Origin: Gracilimonas sp.
Lineage (GTDB): Bacteria > Bacteroidota > Rhodothermia > Balneolales > Balneolaceae
NCBI RefSeq assembly: GCF_014762685.1
Contig: NZ_JABURM010000006.1
Location: 62,001 to 126,000 of the forward strand
Direction of reading: 5' to 3'
Length of the DNA stretch: 64,000 nucleotides
Both the position numbers and the translations under genes were made by a program. The notes under the pieces are model-generated. The model was not told where the DNA came from. It saw only the letters and a list, made by a program, of their open reading frames with translations, and searched no databases. Shown one piece after another: positions 1 through 9,329 of the stretch (position 1 is the first letter of the stretch; each line of letters opens with the position of its first letter).

Positions 1-153
1 TCGCTCTTTATGGCCCAATACCTCATTTTCTTTTATAGAAGTTGGGGTAACCGTTTTGGATTCAGAATTTATTAATACAGCATTACCAATTGCTATGCCT
101 GAAGCAGCGGTTCGTCCTTTAATAATAAGTTCTTTTGTTTTAGAGGTCTTCAT
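1..153 (-). CDS. ptsI: PTS enzyme I, N-terminal 51 codons (cut by window edge)
   Basis: Enzyme I takes phosphate from phosphoenolpyruvate and passes it to HPr in the cytoplasm. From an ATG at 153 the frame is open to base 1 and reads IIKGRTAASGIAIGNA, which matches the conserved start of enzyme I (usually GxxASPGIAIG). The proline of that motif is absent here. The catalytic histidine would lie outside the window. The gene starts 13 nt after the ptsH stop, so the two are surely co-transcribed. No PTS permease is visible nearby, so the pair may serve a regulatory phosphorelay rather than sugar uptake (inference). Identification rests on a short N-terminus plus context. Confidence 0.85.
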   Translation of the reverse strand, partial: MKTSKTKELIIKGRTAASGIAIGNAVLINSESKTVTPTSIKENEVLGHKER

Positions 154-166
154 AACCCATTATACC

Positions 167-439
167 TTAGTCCTCTTCCATTCCAAATTTGCTCTCAATG
201 GCATCAACTATCGCCTCCAAAGCTTCTTTTTCATCTGCCCCGTCAAGCTCTAGTTCCAATTCTGCGCCATGCTCAGCAGCCAGGGTCATCACCCCTAATA
301 TACTTTTCCCATTCACCCTATACCCATAACTGTGGATATAGAAATCGGATTTATATTTACTTGCTAACTTGACCAGTTGTGCAGATGGTCGGGCATGCAA
401 GCCTGCTGTATTTTTTATTGTTATTTTCTTTTTGATCAT
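167..439 (-). CDS. ptsH: Phosphocarrier protein HPr
   Basis: A 90-residue HPr-family protein, the usual size. The active-site histidine lies in AGLHARPS near residue 16 and the regulatory serine in GKSILGVMTLA near residue 46, so both phosphorylation sites are intact. It accepts phosphate from enzyme I, whose gene follows 13 nt downstream. The presence of the regulatory serine fits an HPr kinase/phosphorylase elsewhere in the genome (known for the family, not seen here). The C-terminus is acidic. The ATG start follows an AT-rich 180-nt region shared with the divergent gatC. Confidence 0.95.
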   Translation of the reverse strand: MIKKKITIKNTAGLHARPSAQLVKLASKYKSDFYIHSYGYRVNGKSILGVMTLAAEHGAELELELDGADEKEALEAIVDAIESKFGMEED

Positions 440-617
440 GACATTAAATTAGTTTGTTAAAATGAAAATAAAATTACCAACATGCCAAGTTTTTGATTTA
501 AAAAGATGCAGACCTTATTACATGTTTTCTAAAACTTTTACCGTATTTAAAAACACATTAATCTTTCACTCAATGTTTCTTAAATTCAACACCACTAAAT
601 AAATTTTATTCAAAAAT

Positions 618-905
618 ATGTCAGTTACTGAAAAAGACGTACAATACATTGCTAACCTTGCAAGACTTCAACTTAATCAGGAAGAAGCAAAATCCTTTGC
701 AGGAGATATGAACAAAATTCTTGATTACATGGAGTTACTGAATGAGGCAGATACTGAAAACGTGGAGCCACTTGAGCACGTTATTGAGTTAGATAGCCGA
801 TTCCGCAAAGATGAGGCAAAAGAACCTCTCTCTCATGAGGATGCCCTTAAAAATGCCCCAGATGCCGACAGTGACTATTTCCGTGTACCAAAAGTGATTG
901 AATAA
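618..905 (+). CDS. gatC: Asp-tRNA(Asn)/Glu-tRNA(Gln) amidotransferase subunit C
   Basis: The small GatC subunit wraps GatA and GatB in the enzyme that converts misacylated Glu-tRNA(Gln) or Asp-tRNA(Asn) to the amidated form. The 95-residue protein has the family pattern: an N-terminal helix with VQYIANLARLQL, a second helix with MNKILDYMELL, the loop NVEPLEH, and a C-terminal DYFRVPKVIE. Length is typical. gatA and gatB are not in the window. The YfhO-like gene begins 10 nt downstream, so gatC appears to be the first gene of the polysaccharide-type operon. Confidence 0.95.
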   Translation: MSVTEKDVQYIANLARLQLNQEEAKSFAGDMNKILDYMELLNEADTENVEPLEHVIELDSRFRKDEAKEPLSHEDALKNAPDADSDYFRVPKVIE

Positions 906-915
906 ACCTAAGCTC

Positions 916-3387
916 ATGCCCGATACAAACTCTGCTTCAAACCAGGATTTCTTTTCCAGCCTTTCTGAAACCCGGCAGCATATCATAGCCTTGCTGATAC
1001 TTTTTCTGATTCCCTTTTTCCTCTTTACAGCTACAACCATCGGTGGAAAAGAGTTTCAGCGACACGATATTACCCAGTGGCGGGCAAGTGCTGAATCGGT
1101 AATTGAATACCGTGAAATATATGACAAAGAACCCCTTTGGGTTAATAATATGTTTGGTGGAATGCCGTCCTTTGTAGTATCAACAAAAGTTCAAGTTCCG
1201 CATTTAGACAGAATTGCCCCACTTTTCAGGAATATTTACCCCGCTTTTCAGTATTGGGTGCTGCTTTCCGGTACTTACTTTTTATTGATAATAATGGGTT
1301 TCAGGAGCCTGAGTTCTGTATTTGGAAGCCTTATGTATGGCCTTACTGCTTACTTCCCGATAATAATTGTAGCCGGCCATACCAATAAATTTGCCGCTCT
1401 TACCTTTATCCCATGGATGATAGCAGGTTACTGGCTGCTCACACGAAAAGAAAAGAAACTGCCCGGACTGCTTTTATTTACTGTGGCTTTGACTTTGGAA
1501 TTACGAGCCGGCCACCCCCAGATTACATATTACTTCTTCTATTTACTTGGCTTCCTTTGGGTTTTTGATACGTGGAATTCTTACAAAAAACAAAACCTGA
1601 AAAGTTGGAGTGTTGTCACCGGCTTTTTAGCTCTTGGAACCATCCTAAGTATCTTTGGACACGCTGAAAAATTACTGCCTCTCCAGGAATATGCCAGCTA
1701 TAGTTTACGGGGCGGTTCCGCTCTGGATAATTCAACCGGACTTGATTCCGGATATGCATTTGCATGGTCACAGGGAATAAAAGAAACCTGGACACTTTTA
1801 ATTCCTAATTATTTTGGAGGAGCCTCACCTGAATATTGGGGACCTAAATCTTTTACTTCAGGACCGCATTATTTGGGTGCCCTCAGCCTTCCATTTATTT
1901 TGTTCGCCCTTTTTCGGCAACGCAGTAAAATCATGTACATATTTTTTGTCGCAGGAACGCTTGGAATGATGTTCGCCTGGGGTGAGAACTTTCGTATGCT
2001 GAACCAATTTGCTTTCGACTACATCCCCTATTTTGATAAATTTCGTGCCCCCGAAACCTGGCTTACGTTAACCGCTTTTTGTTATACTGTAGTTGCTGTT
2101 TATGGCTTAGACTGGTTTGTAGACTTTGTTAAAGACAAAAAGGCTGACCTTAAAAAACTTTACATCCCATTGGGTTTATCCGGTGCAGTGTTGATTTTTC
2201 TCTTTATCCAAATCAATTCCACTAATTTTACAAAACCCGGTGAAGTTGAAAACATTGCAAATCAAATTGCTCAACAGAACCAGGTGAGTCCCACCAATCC
2301 CCAGGTACAGCGAAGGGCGGAAAGTTATGTAAACGCTGAATTGGTGCCCGAGCGTGAGGAAAAAGCTAAAAGTGATCTATTGAGATTTGCCATCATTTTG
2401 ATCATTAGCACCGGATTGATGTATATAGTTTTCGTTCAAAAAATTCCACTTTCTATTGGCCTTTTTGGCTTTATACTGATTGCAGGATTTGACTTACTAA
2501 GTGTAGATAAACGATATATCCCGGAGAACGCTCTTGTAGAAGGTAACGTAAGCTCAAAAGATCTATTAGAATCTCAGAGAAGGGATATTGATACTTTTAT
2601 CCAGGATAATATTTCAGAAAATACCGCTTACCCCTTCCGTGTATTTCCGCTTTTAGATAATCCGTATAGCAGTGCTACCCCTTCTTATTTTTATCCCAAT
2701 ATTGGCGGATATACCGCGGCTAAGTTAAGTATTATTCAAGATGTATTGTATAACGGCGGGCCACTGGATGTGAGCAGCCGCGACTTCAATCCTGATCTTC
2801 TTAATCTTTTGAATGTTAAGTACCTAACTTACCGGGAAGGCTTGCCACTTCCGGGGTTTGAACCTGTTTTCCAAAGCCAGAGCGGAGTTGTTTATGAAAA
2901 CCAAAATGTGTTGTCCAAAGCCTTTTTTGTGGATTCAGTAATTACTGTTCAAGATCCCCCGGAAGCTTTTAACTATCTCAAACCCGGACAACTTGATTTT
3001 GCAACAACGGCTGTGGTTGAAAATTCAGAACCCATTTCATCATCTCCTGATACGACGGCGTCTGTGGAAATAACCAACTATACCGGCCCGGAAATATCCA
3101 TTGATATTTCAAGAGAAAAACCCGGCTTTTTGGTACTCAGTGAAATCTATTATCCCGCGGGATGGATCGCCGAATTGAATGGAGAAGAGATTCCTATTTA
3201 TAAAACCAATTATTTGCTGCGCGGGATGGAAATACCGGCCGGTGAACATGACCTTGAACTTCGGTTTGAGCCTCAATCCTGGAAAATCGGGGTCTTACTA
3301 TCTTGGATTTCACTTTTCGCTCAAATATTAATTGCCGGATTGTGGTGCTTTACCTGGTTTAAAAACCGTGGTTCCGGTGACTCGTAA
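916..3387 (+). CDS. YfhO-family polytopic membrane protein
   Basis: An integral membrane protein of about 823 residues. An N-terminal hydrophobic block of about 12 helices (roughly residues 20-540) is followed by a soluble, beta-rich C-terminal region and one last helix near the end (LLSWISLFAQILIAGLWCF). The early motif after helix 1, with ITQWRASAE and PLWVNNMFGGMPSF, and the C-terminal FLVLSEIYYPAGW are typical of YfhO-family proteins, which resemble GT-C glycosyltransferases and have been linked to glycosylation of teichoic acids or other surface polymers. The ATG at 916 is preferred over an in-frame TTG at 898 that would overlap gatC. The downstream glycosyltransferase overlaps its 3' end. 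Substrate unknown. Confidence 0.85.
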   Translation: MPDTNSASNQDFFSSLSETRQHIIALLILFLIPFFLFTATTIGGKEFQRHDITQWRASAESVIEYREIYDKEPLWVNNMFGGMPSFVVSTKVQVPHLDRIAPLFRNIYPAFQYWVLLSGTYFLLIIMGFRSLSSVFGSLMYGLTAYFPIIIVAGHTNKFAALTFIPWMIAGYWLLTRKEKKLPGLLLFTVALTLELRAGHPQITYYFFYLLGFLWVFDTWNSYKKQNLKSWSVVTGFLALGTILSIFGHAEKLLPLQEYASYSLRGGSALDNSTGLDSGYAFAWSQGIKETWTLLIPNYFGGASPEYWGPKSFTSGPHYLGALSLPFILFALFRQRSKIMYIFFVAGTLGMMFAWGENFRMLNQFAFDYIPYFDKFRAPETWLTLTAFCYTVVAVYGLDWFVDFVKDKKADLKKLYIPLGLSGAVLIFLFIQINSTNFTKPGEVENIANQIAQQNQVSPTNPQVQRRAESYVNAELVPEREEKAKSDLLRFAIILIISTGLMYIVFVQKIPLSIGLFGFILIAGFDLLSVDKRYIPENALVEGNVSSKDLLESQRRDIDTFIQDNISENTAYPFRVFPLLDNPYSSATPSYFYPNIGGYTAAKLSIIQDVLYNGGPLDVSSRDFNPDLLNLLNVKYLTYREGLPLPGFEPVFQSQSGVVYENQNVLSKAFFVDSVITVQDPPEAFNYLKPGQLDFATTAVVENSEPISSSPDTTASVEITNYTGPEISIDISREKPGFLVLSEIYYPAGWIAELNGEEIPIYKTNYLLRGMEIPAGEHDLELRFEPQSWKIGVLLSWISLFAQILIAGLWCFTWFKNRGSGDS

Positions 3388-4666
3388 AAAAGTTTTGATT
3401 ATAACTTATTACTGGCCTCCCAGCGGAGGAGCAGGGGTGCAACGGTGGGTTAAATTCTGTAAGTATCTTCCTGAATTTAATATTGAGACAATTGTTCTTA
3501 CGGTAAAAAATGGCACCTATCCTATCATTGATGAATCTCTTCTTGATGAAATTTCAGAAAATCTTCAAATCTTTTACTCTAAAAGCATCGAACCTTATTC
3601 CATTTTTGCCAAGTTAACCGGCAAAACCGATAAACAGGTTTCCACCCCGACAACTGCTTTTTCTATGGATGGCGGATTGATGCAAAAATTAGGTGTTTGG
3701 CTGCGTTCTAACTTTTTTATCCCTGACGCTCGCATTGGCTGGATTCCCTCTACCTTTTTAAAAGCTAAAAAGATTATTAAGGAACAGAATATAGATGTTG
3801 TAGTTACAACGGGGCCTCCAAATTCTACTCATATAATCGGCACCAAACTAAAAAAATGGTACCCCGGCTTGAAATGGGTTATGGATATGCGTGACCCCTG
3901 GTCTCAAATATTTTATAATGAGACGCTTCCGCGAACCTCGTTAGCCCAAAACATTGACAAATCTTTGGAAAAAAAGGCACTTAAAGCAGCTGATGAGGTT
4001 ATTGTTGTATCTCAAAGTATGGTTAAACTTCAACAAAGCATTTATGAGAGGGAATACCATGTGATTTCCAATGGCTTTGACCATGATGATTTCCCGGATC
4101 ACCCAAAAACAAACAAGGAACAGAAATTAACTATTAAGTATATAGGCAGCATGACTGAGCCGGCTATTCCTTATAATTTCTTCTCTGCCCTAAGTGCTCT
4201 TGATCCTAATTTACGATCCAAAATTTCCGTACACTTTTTTGGTTCATATAATCAAAAAGTGCATGATGTAATTGATGAGTACAATTTGAGTGAGCTCGTT
4301 TCATTTAAAGGATATGTGCCACATCTCCAGGCAAAAAATGAAATGAGTTCAGCTGATTTATTACTGTTGGTAATCCCCCGATCAAAACATAACCAACTGA
4401 TTTTAACCGGAAAGCTGTTTGATTATATCGCAGCTCAGCGTCCTATTTTGTACATTGGACCGGAAGATGGTGATGCTGCGGCTATCATTGACAAATACAA
4501 ACTTGGCATTTGTTTTGATTATCAAGAAATCAATCCCATTCAGGAATTTTTAAGAGATGCCATTAGCAAAAATAATATCCCATATCAAAAATGGGAAACA
4601 GATTTTAAAAATCATCCGTTTTCCAGGTACCGCTTAACTGAAAAACTGGTGAAATTGATTGAATGA
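3377..4666 (+). CDS. Glycosyltransferase, GT4-like
   Basis: Cytoplasmic GT-B fold glycosyltransferase of about 429 residues. The N-terminus KVLIITYYWPPSGGAGVQRW is the acceptor-side motif of a common Bacteroidota GT4-like family. The C-terminal half carries KYIGSM, VSFKGYVPH and a region around ADLLLLVIP...KLFDYIAAQRPIL, the nucleotide-sugar-binding half. The start chosen is a GTG at 3377, overlapping the YfhO stop by 11 nt. The longer frame back to 3332 only translates YfhO sequence in a shifted frame. It ends in an ATGA overlap with the sulfotransferase, indicating translational coupling. Donor and acceptor sugars cannot be read from the sequence. Confidence 0.88.
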   Translation: MTRKKVLIITYYWPPSGGAGVQRWVKFCKYLPEFNIETIVLTVKNGTYPIIDESLLDEISENLQIFYSKSIEPYSIFAKLTGKTDKQVSTPTTAFSMDGGLMQKLGVWLRSNFFIPDARIGWIPSTFLKAKKIIKEQNIDVVVTTGPPNSTHIIGTKLKKWYPGLKWVMDMRDPWSQIFYNETLPRTSLAQNIDKSLEKKALKAADEVIVVSQSMVKLQQSIYEREYHVISNGFDHDDFPDHPKTNKEQKLTIKYIGSMTEPAIPYNFFSALSALDPNLRSKISVHFFGSYNQKVHDVIDEYNLSELVSFKGYVPHLQAKNEMSSADLLLLVIPRSKHNQLILTGKLFDYIAAQRPILYIGPEDGDAAAIIDKYKLGICFDYQEINPIQEFLRDAISKNNIPYQKWETDFKNHPFSRYRLTEKLVKLIE

Positions 4667-5661
4667 AAAGTTCTCAGACACATACCAAACTTTGTTTTAT
4701 TGGAGGAAGCGGACGCAGTGGTACCACTATTTTGCGGACAGTACTCTCCAGCCACCCCGATGCAGCTGGGATGCATGAATTCCGTATTACTACAGATCCC
4801 GATGGACTGATAGATTTCTATACATCGCTCGCCAATAACTGGAATCCATACCTTTTTGATATAAAGCTTAAACGATTGGAGCATTTATTAAAATCAGCTT
4901 CCCTGACTTTTTTACCTGAAAAAGCATACCGTTTTTTGCTGAAAAAAACCGGGTTCCAGAAACTTCCTTTTAAATTGGAAAGGAAAAATGCCGGCGTAAG
5001 TATTACCGAATTTTGCCCGGATTATGATGTTTTGGTAAATGCATTGATCGATGACCTTCGGGAGTTTTCCTATAAAGGATTTTCTATGGGTAATGAATTT
5101 GGATCCGGGAAAATTCATTTCGCTTCCTTTCCAGATAAAAACATCTGGAGAGATACCTTTGGAAAATTCTATCGGGAAATGACTGCTTCAGTTGTACATG
5201 AGCAGCAAGCCTCGGCCTTTGTGGATGACAATACCTGGAATATTCTACATTTTGATACACTTATGGAGTGGTTACCCGAAGCGAAACTCATACATATTTA
5301 TCGACATCCCCTGGATGTGATATCCTCATTTACTAAACAAGCATGGGCTCCCAAAAACCCCATTCAAGCCGCCCATTTCTATGTTTCGCTTTTAGAGCGA
5401 TGGTTCAAAATAAGAGAAACCCTGCCTGGTAAAAGTTACCGAGAAATATCTTTGGAAAATCTGTGTTCAAATCCGGAAGATGTATTGAAAGAAGTTGCAG
5501 ATTTTTATGAATTGGAATGGAATTCAGCACTTCTTTCGGTTGACCTTTCCAAATCAAATACCGGACGATGGAAAACCGACCTACCCAACAATCTTTTGCC
5601 GGAAATCAAGAAGATTGTACAGCCGATTTTACATGAATATGGATACTCAACCAATGATTAA
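4663..5661 (+). CDS. Sulfotransferase-family protein
   Basis: A 332-residue PAPS-dependent sulfotransferase. The 5'-phosphosulfate binding loop is IGGSGRSGTTIL near residues 13-24, and the 3'-phosphate binding segment is LIHIYRHPLDVISSF in the middle of the protein, followed by a YREISLENLC segment seen in this family. It would transfer sulfate to a hydroxyl of a sugar or lipid. Placement between two glycosyltransferase genes, with ATGA coupling to the first, suggests the substrate is the glycan made by this operon (inference). No PAPS synthesis genes are in the window. Confidence 0.9.
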   Translation: MKSSQTHTKLCFIGGSGRSGTTILRTVLSSHPDAAGMHEFRITTDPDGLIDFYTSLANNWNPYLFDIKLKRLEHLLKSASLTFLPEKAYRFLLKKTGFQKLPFKLERKNAGVSITEFCPDYDVLVNALIDDLREFSYKGFSMGNEFGSGKIHFASFPDKNIWRDTFGKFYREMTASVVHEQQASAFVDDNTWNILHFDTLMEWLPEAKLIHIYRHPLDVISSFTKQAWAPKNPIQAAHFYVSLLERWFKIRETLPGKSYREISLENLCSNPEDVLKEVADFYELEWNSALLSVDLSKSNTGRWKTDLPNNLLPEIKKIVQPILHEYGYSTND

Positions 5662-7267
5662 ACAAGGCAGTATTAAAAACGGAGAGCTAGCTGCACCAAT
5701 TGAAGGGGCTGTTTTACAAATACTGGACAAGCATGATGAAGTATTAGCTCACACACAGACCTCGGAAAGCGGAAAATGGAAAATGGAGATTCCGGAATCG
5801 GCTTCTAGAATTTTAGTTAGCAAAAAAGGTTTCTCCTCCAAAGAATATTGCCCGGCAGAATTACCTGAATTAATTCGTTTACTCGAAAATGATTTACTTG
5901 GCTATCAGCCTAAACTTTGGTTCAAGCCCGGTGAAGAAATAGAGGTTTTCGTTCACTCACTTTCTCCATGGAAGAGCACTCTATACAGACACGGGGTAAA
6001 AAAAGAACGGATACTCGAATTGGGTGAATGTGGAGCTCAAATCCAGGAGCTGCCTGATCATTGGTTTGTGGAAAACGGATTAAGCTGGGAAACTTCACTC
6101 ACTTATGAAGTTCCTAAAGATGCCAAACCCGGGCTTTACAGTCTGCTGCTGGAAACTGAAAAACAACAGTTTGCTATTCCTTTTACAGTATCGTCTCCAT
6201 CTCCTAACAACAGACTCTTGGTATTGGCAAGTACCAACAACTGGCAGAGTTATAATATTTGGGGCGGCCGAAATCGCTATCGCAGTTTTGAAAATACTCA
6301 CTCCAAAGATTTTTCTACTAATATTCCCTTGGTGAATCACTTGGCTGGGAAAATTGGGAAGAGACTTCCATCTTCCTGGGTAAAAAATATTCGAGGTTTT
6401 TTAGGACTTCCAGCTAAAGAAAAACCGTGGATGTTTCAAAAATTGTCTGTTAAGCGGCCTTTCACCAATTGTGCACTAGAAGATGAAAAGCCTGAAATTC
6501 CTTTTACCAATCACTTGGCAGGCGGTGAGTGGCGGATTTTGGCTTGGTTGGAGCGCGAAGGTTTTGAGTACGATATGATTTCCGGCTTCGAACTTCATCA
6601 ACATCCCGAATTGCTCAAGAACTACGATGCTATTCTGCTTTCCACCCATTGCGAATACTGGAGTAAGTCGATGTATTACGGCTTGAAAGAAGCCAACCAG
6701 CAGCATAAACTTTCTATTCTGAATATCTCCGGAAATTCTATTTACCGAGAAGTGGACTTCTATACAGACGGATCACACCGCTGCCTTAGTCTTCATTTTG
6801 AAAACAGTGTTGAAGATGAAACCCAAATCATTGGAGTACGCTTTAATTCTTCCGATTATGGAACTTGTGCCCCTTATACTGTTAAAAAGCCGGAACATTG
6901 GGTATTTGAGGGAATTTCAGACATCAAAAAAGGAACAATTTTCGGAAAACAGTCACTGAATCATTTCACCCCTCCCAAAACCGGACGGTATGACCCGGGC
7001 AGACCGGGTTCAGTGCAGGGACTTACCGGTCAGGGAGCCTCTGGTTGGGAAACCGACAAGCTGTCGAAAACCGCACCTGCAGACATTATAAAAGTTGCCA
7101 AAGGCAAAAACCTGTGGGGTGGTGCTGATATGATTGTACGAGAACCCAGAGAAAAAAGAGGAGGATTGTTCTCTGTATCATCTATTACCTTTGGAGGAGC
7201 CCTTTTGATCGATGAAGTTTGTTCAAAAATTGCTTTAAATGTAATTGAAAGATTTAACTCTAAATGA
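5639..7267 (+). CDS. N,N-dimethylformamidase beta-subunit-like protein
   Basis: About 542 residues. The N-terminal 70 residues look like a carboxypeptidase-regulatory beta-sandwich (PIEGAVLQILD...SGKWKMEIP). The main body matches the dimethylformamidase beta-subunit-like domain: STNNWQSYNIWGGRNRYRSF, GGEWRILAWLEREGFEYD, STHCEYWSKSMYYGL, NISGNSIYREVDF, and a C-terminal GGADMIVREP. Members are often found in polysaccharide loci without known activity, so an amidase on amidated or acylated sugars is only a guess. No signal peptide is visible. Starts at 5633, 5639 or 5654 are possible, all overlapping the sulfotransferase end. A longer frame from 5495 is judged a shadow. Ends with an ATGA overlap. 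Confidence 0.75.
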   Translation: MDTQPMIKQGSIKNGELAAPIEGAVLQILDKHDEVLAHTQTSESGKWKMEIPESASRILVSKKGFSSKEYCPAELPELIRLLENDLLGYQPKLWFKPGEEIEVFVHSLSPWKSTLYRHGVKKERILELGECGAQIQELPDHWFVENGLSWETSLTYEVPKDAKPGLYSLLLETEKQQFAIPFTVSSPSPNNRLLVLASTNNWQSYNIWGGRNRYRSFENTHSKDFSTNIPLVNHLAGKIGKRLPSSWVKNIRGFLGLPAKEKPWMFQKLSVKRPFTNCALEDEKPEIPFTNHLAGGEWRILAWLEREGFEYDMISGFELHQHPELLKNYDAILLSTHCEYWSKSMYYGLKEANQQHKLSILNISGNSIYREVDFYTDGSHRCLSLHFENSVEDETQIIGVRFNSSDYGTCAPYTVKKPEHWVFEGISDIKKGTIFGKQSLNHFTPPKTGRYDPGRPGSVQGLTGQGASGWETDKLSKTAPADIIKVAKGKNLWGGADMIVREPREKRGGLFSVSSITFGGALLIDEVCSKIALNVIERFNSK

Positions 7268-8358
7268 AAAATAAAAGACCTGATATTTTATTTATTCACC
7301 AGGTTGACGCTTCGTTTGTCCGCGAAGATATCAGGATTCTAAAAAAAATCGGGAATCTAAAACCATTCTATTTCGAAGCAGTCCGAACAAATAGTTTAGT
7401 CTTAAACCTGCTTCTATTCATCAAGCGTTTAACTTTGCAGTTTTGGTGGCTAATTAAAAACATTAGAAACGCTCAAGTTATCTATTGTTGGTTTTCAGAC
7501 TATCACGCTTTTTTACCTGCTCTATTTTCTCAGGTTTTTAACATTCCATTGATCACCGTATTAGGGGGATTCGACTGCAATAAGAATGAAGAGTTTAATT
7601 ATGGAATCTTTTCGAGTGGATGGAGAGCTCCCATTGGTAAATTTGTCATTTCCAACAATACCATCCTCCTTCCGGTTGATGAAACCTTAATTAAAACAAA
7701 AAGTATTGCCAAAAACTGGCCGGGTGCTCACCCCAATGGATTAAAGAATAACATCCCAAACTTTAATACGGATTGGCGTGTTTTGCCTACAGGATATGAT
7801 CCTGAAAAGTGGAGGGCGGGGCTAAGCCAAAGAGAAAAATCGGTAGTTACAGTTGCCTCGTGTCCTAATCTAACTAAGGCTCTTATTAAAGGATTAGATC
7901 TTGTTATTGAAACTGCAAAGTTATTGGAGAGCTATTCATTTACTATTGTGGGGATTCCGGATGATCTTAAGAAATTACTTACCGATAAATATTCACCTCC
8001 GGAGAACCTAAAAATTCTCCCAAGTGTCCCGAGAAAGGAGCTTGCTGCAATTTATGCCGAAAGTTCAGTTTACCTTCAACCTTCCCGCTCTGAAGGCATG
8101 CCTAATGTGCTTTGTGAAGCGATGTTATGCGGCTGTGTTCCTGTTGGAAGTCCCGTTTTTGGTATCCCTAATGCTATAGGAGATACAGGCTTTATTGCAA
8201 ATGAACCTGATCCCAAAAAGATTTCATCCTTAATAAAAGAGGCCCATAACCAAGCAAAAGAATTACGCCCCAAAGCCCGGCAACGAATTATTGAACAGTT
8301 TTCTCTTGAAAGAAGAGAACAAGAGCTCATAGAGATTATTACCGAAATCACGAAATAA
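7264..8358 (+). CDS. Glycosyltransferase, group 1 (GT4-like)
   Basis: A 364-residue GT-B glycosyltransferase. The C-terminal half has the group-1 signature QPSRSEGMPNVLCEAMLCG, with the conserved glutamates at both ends, followed by PVGSPVFGIPNAIGDTGF. The N-terminal half is weakly conserved, with a membrane-associating hydrophobic stretch around residues 45-60 (LLLFIKRLTLQFWWLIK). It is the last gene of the operon. It overlaps the upstream gene by ATGA and ends 8 nt before the convergent GT2 gene, with no clear hairpin terminator in the gap. Sugar specificity unknown. Confidence 0.88.
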   Translation: MKNKRPDILFIHQVDASFVREDIRILKKIGNLKPFYFEAVRTNSLVLNLLLFIKRLTLQFWWLIKNIRNAQVIYCWFSDYHAFLPALFSQVFNIPLITVLGGFDCNKNEEFNYGIFSSGWRAPIGKFVISNNTILLPVDETLIKTKSIAKNWPGAHPNGLKNNIPNFNTDWRVLPTGYDPEKWRAGLSQREKSVVTVASCPNLTKALIKGLDLVIETAKLLESYSFTIVGIPDDLKKLLTDKYSPPENLKILPSVPRKELAAIYAESSVYLQPSRSEGMPNVLCEAMLCGCVPVGSPVFGIPNAIGDTGFIANEPDPKKISSLIKEAHNQAKELRPKARQRIIEQFSLERREQELIEIITEITK

Positions 8359-8366
8359 TATCCCGG

Positions 8367-9329
8367 TTATAAATCAAACCATTCTTTGAGTTTTCGTCCC
8401 AGCAGGGTTTGAGCAATGGCTCGTTTTACGATCGATTTTTTATCATTGAAATGAATTCGGGCTTTTTCAAGCTTTACCAGTGTATTGTACTGATAATTTG
8501 TGTATTCATTAAAGCTCTCTTTTGTACTCAAAAGTTCCTTTACTATTCCCCGCCTTCGTTGATAATTCATGGTTGCACTCCAGGAGTTTTCAGCCATTGA
8601 ACGCCTGACAACAGAAGCTTTATCAAGGTATCCGAAATTTCCTTTTGTACCTAAATAAAGTGTAAGGGGCATATCTCCTACAGGGGCATAAAATATCCAA
8701 TCCGGAACTTCCTGAAGAAATTTTTGCCTAAAAAACATTGAAGCAGTTGGTGCAAATTCTCCTGCTTTTATAATAGCATTCCTAACAGAATATATGCGGT
8801 TAGGCTTTGCTCCGGGAGGACGCTTAACTGTACTCTTAGATGGTTGCTTATTCTTTATGGTCTTCACTGCCGTAAAGCACATTGAACATTCCGGGTGAGA
8901 TTCCATAAAATCATACTGATCCTGTAACTTATTTACGTCATCCCAAAAGTCATCTCCTTCACAAATAGCAATGTACTTTCCTTTGGCGTGAAACAGGTTA
9001 TAAAAAAAATTGAATTTACCGGTTGGGTGCCCTGCTACCTTAATATTGTTTTCCCTGCTGTGCAGAAACAGTCTAATCTTATCCGGATAACGTTTGGCAT
9101 ATTCCTTACAAATAGCCCTTGTTCCGTCATTGGAGTCATCTTCTCCAATCAAAATTTCATATGAAAAATCAACATTCTGCTCTAAAACAGAATCCAAACA
9201 CTCTTCAATATAATTAGCCTGTTGATACGTTTGGATACATACGGATACTACCGGGTTTATCCTTTCTTCTTTCTGAATTTTTTCTACAGATACATTCTCA
9301 TACTTTTTTAAGAAAACCTCTAACTTCAT
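8367..9329 (-). CDS. Glycosyltransferase family 2
   Basis: A 320-residue GT-A glycosyltransferase. Residues 25-160 hold the catalytic domain: VSVCIQTYQQANYIEECLDS, YEILIGEDDSNDGTRAICK and the metal-binding region CEGDDFW. This form, with HSRENNI and NLFHAKGKYIA, is common in Bacteroidota capsule and O-antigen loci. It is the last gene of the minus-strand operon and overlaps the upstream sulfotransferase-like gene by 4 nt (ATGA). It faces the plus-strand operon with only 8 nt between stops. Substrate unknown. Confidence 0.92.
   Translation of the reverse strand: MKLEVFLKKYENVSVEKIQKEERINPVVSVCIQTYQQANYIEECLDSVLEQNVDFSYEILIGEDDSNDGTRAICKEYAKRYPDKIRLFLHSRENNIKVAGHPTGKFNFFYNLFHAKGKYIAICEGDDFWDDVNKLQDQYDFMESHPECSMCFTAVKTIKNKQPSKSTVKRPPGAKPNRIYSVRNAIIKAGEFAPTASMFFRQKFLQEVPDWIFYAPVGDMPLTLYLGTKGNFGYLDKASVVRRSMAENSWSATMNYQRRRGIVKELLSTKESFNEYTNYQYNTLVKLEKARIHFNDKKSIVKRAIAQTLLGRKLKEWFDL

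Noticed and set aside
5495-5638. Longer N-terminus of the dimethylformamidase-like protein
   Set aside because: This part is read in a shifted frame through the conserved end of the sulfotransferase and lacks family similarity; starts at 5633-5654 are more likely.
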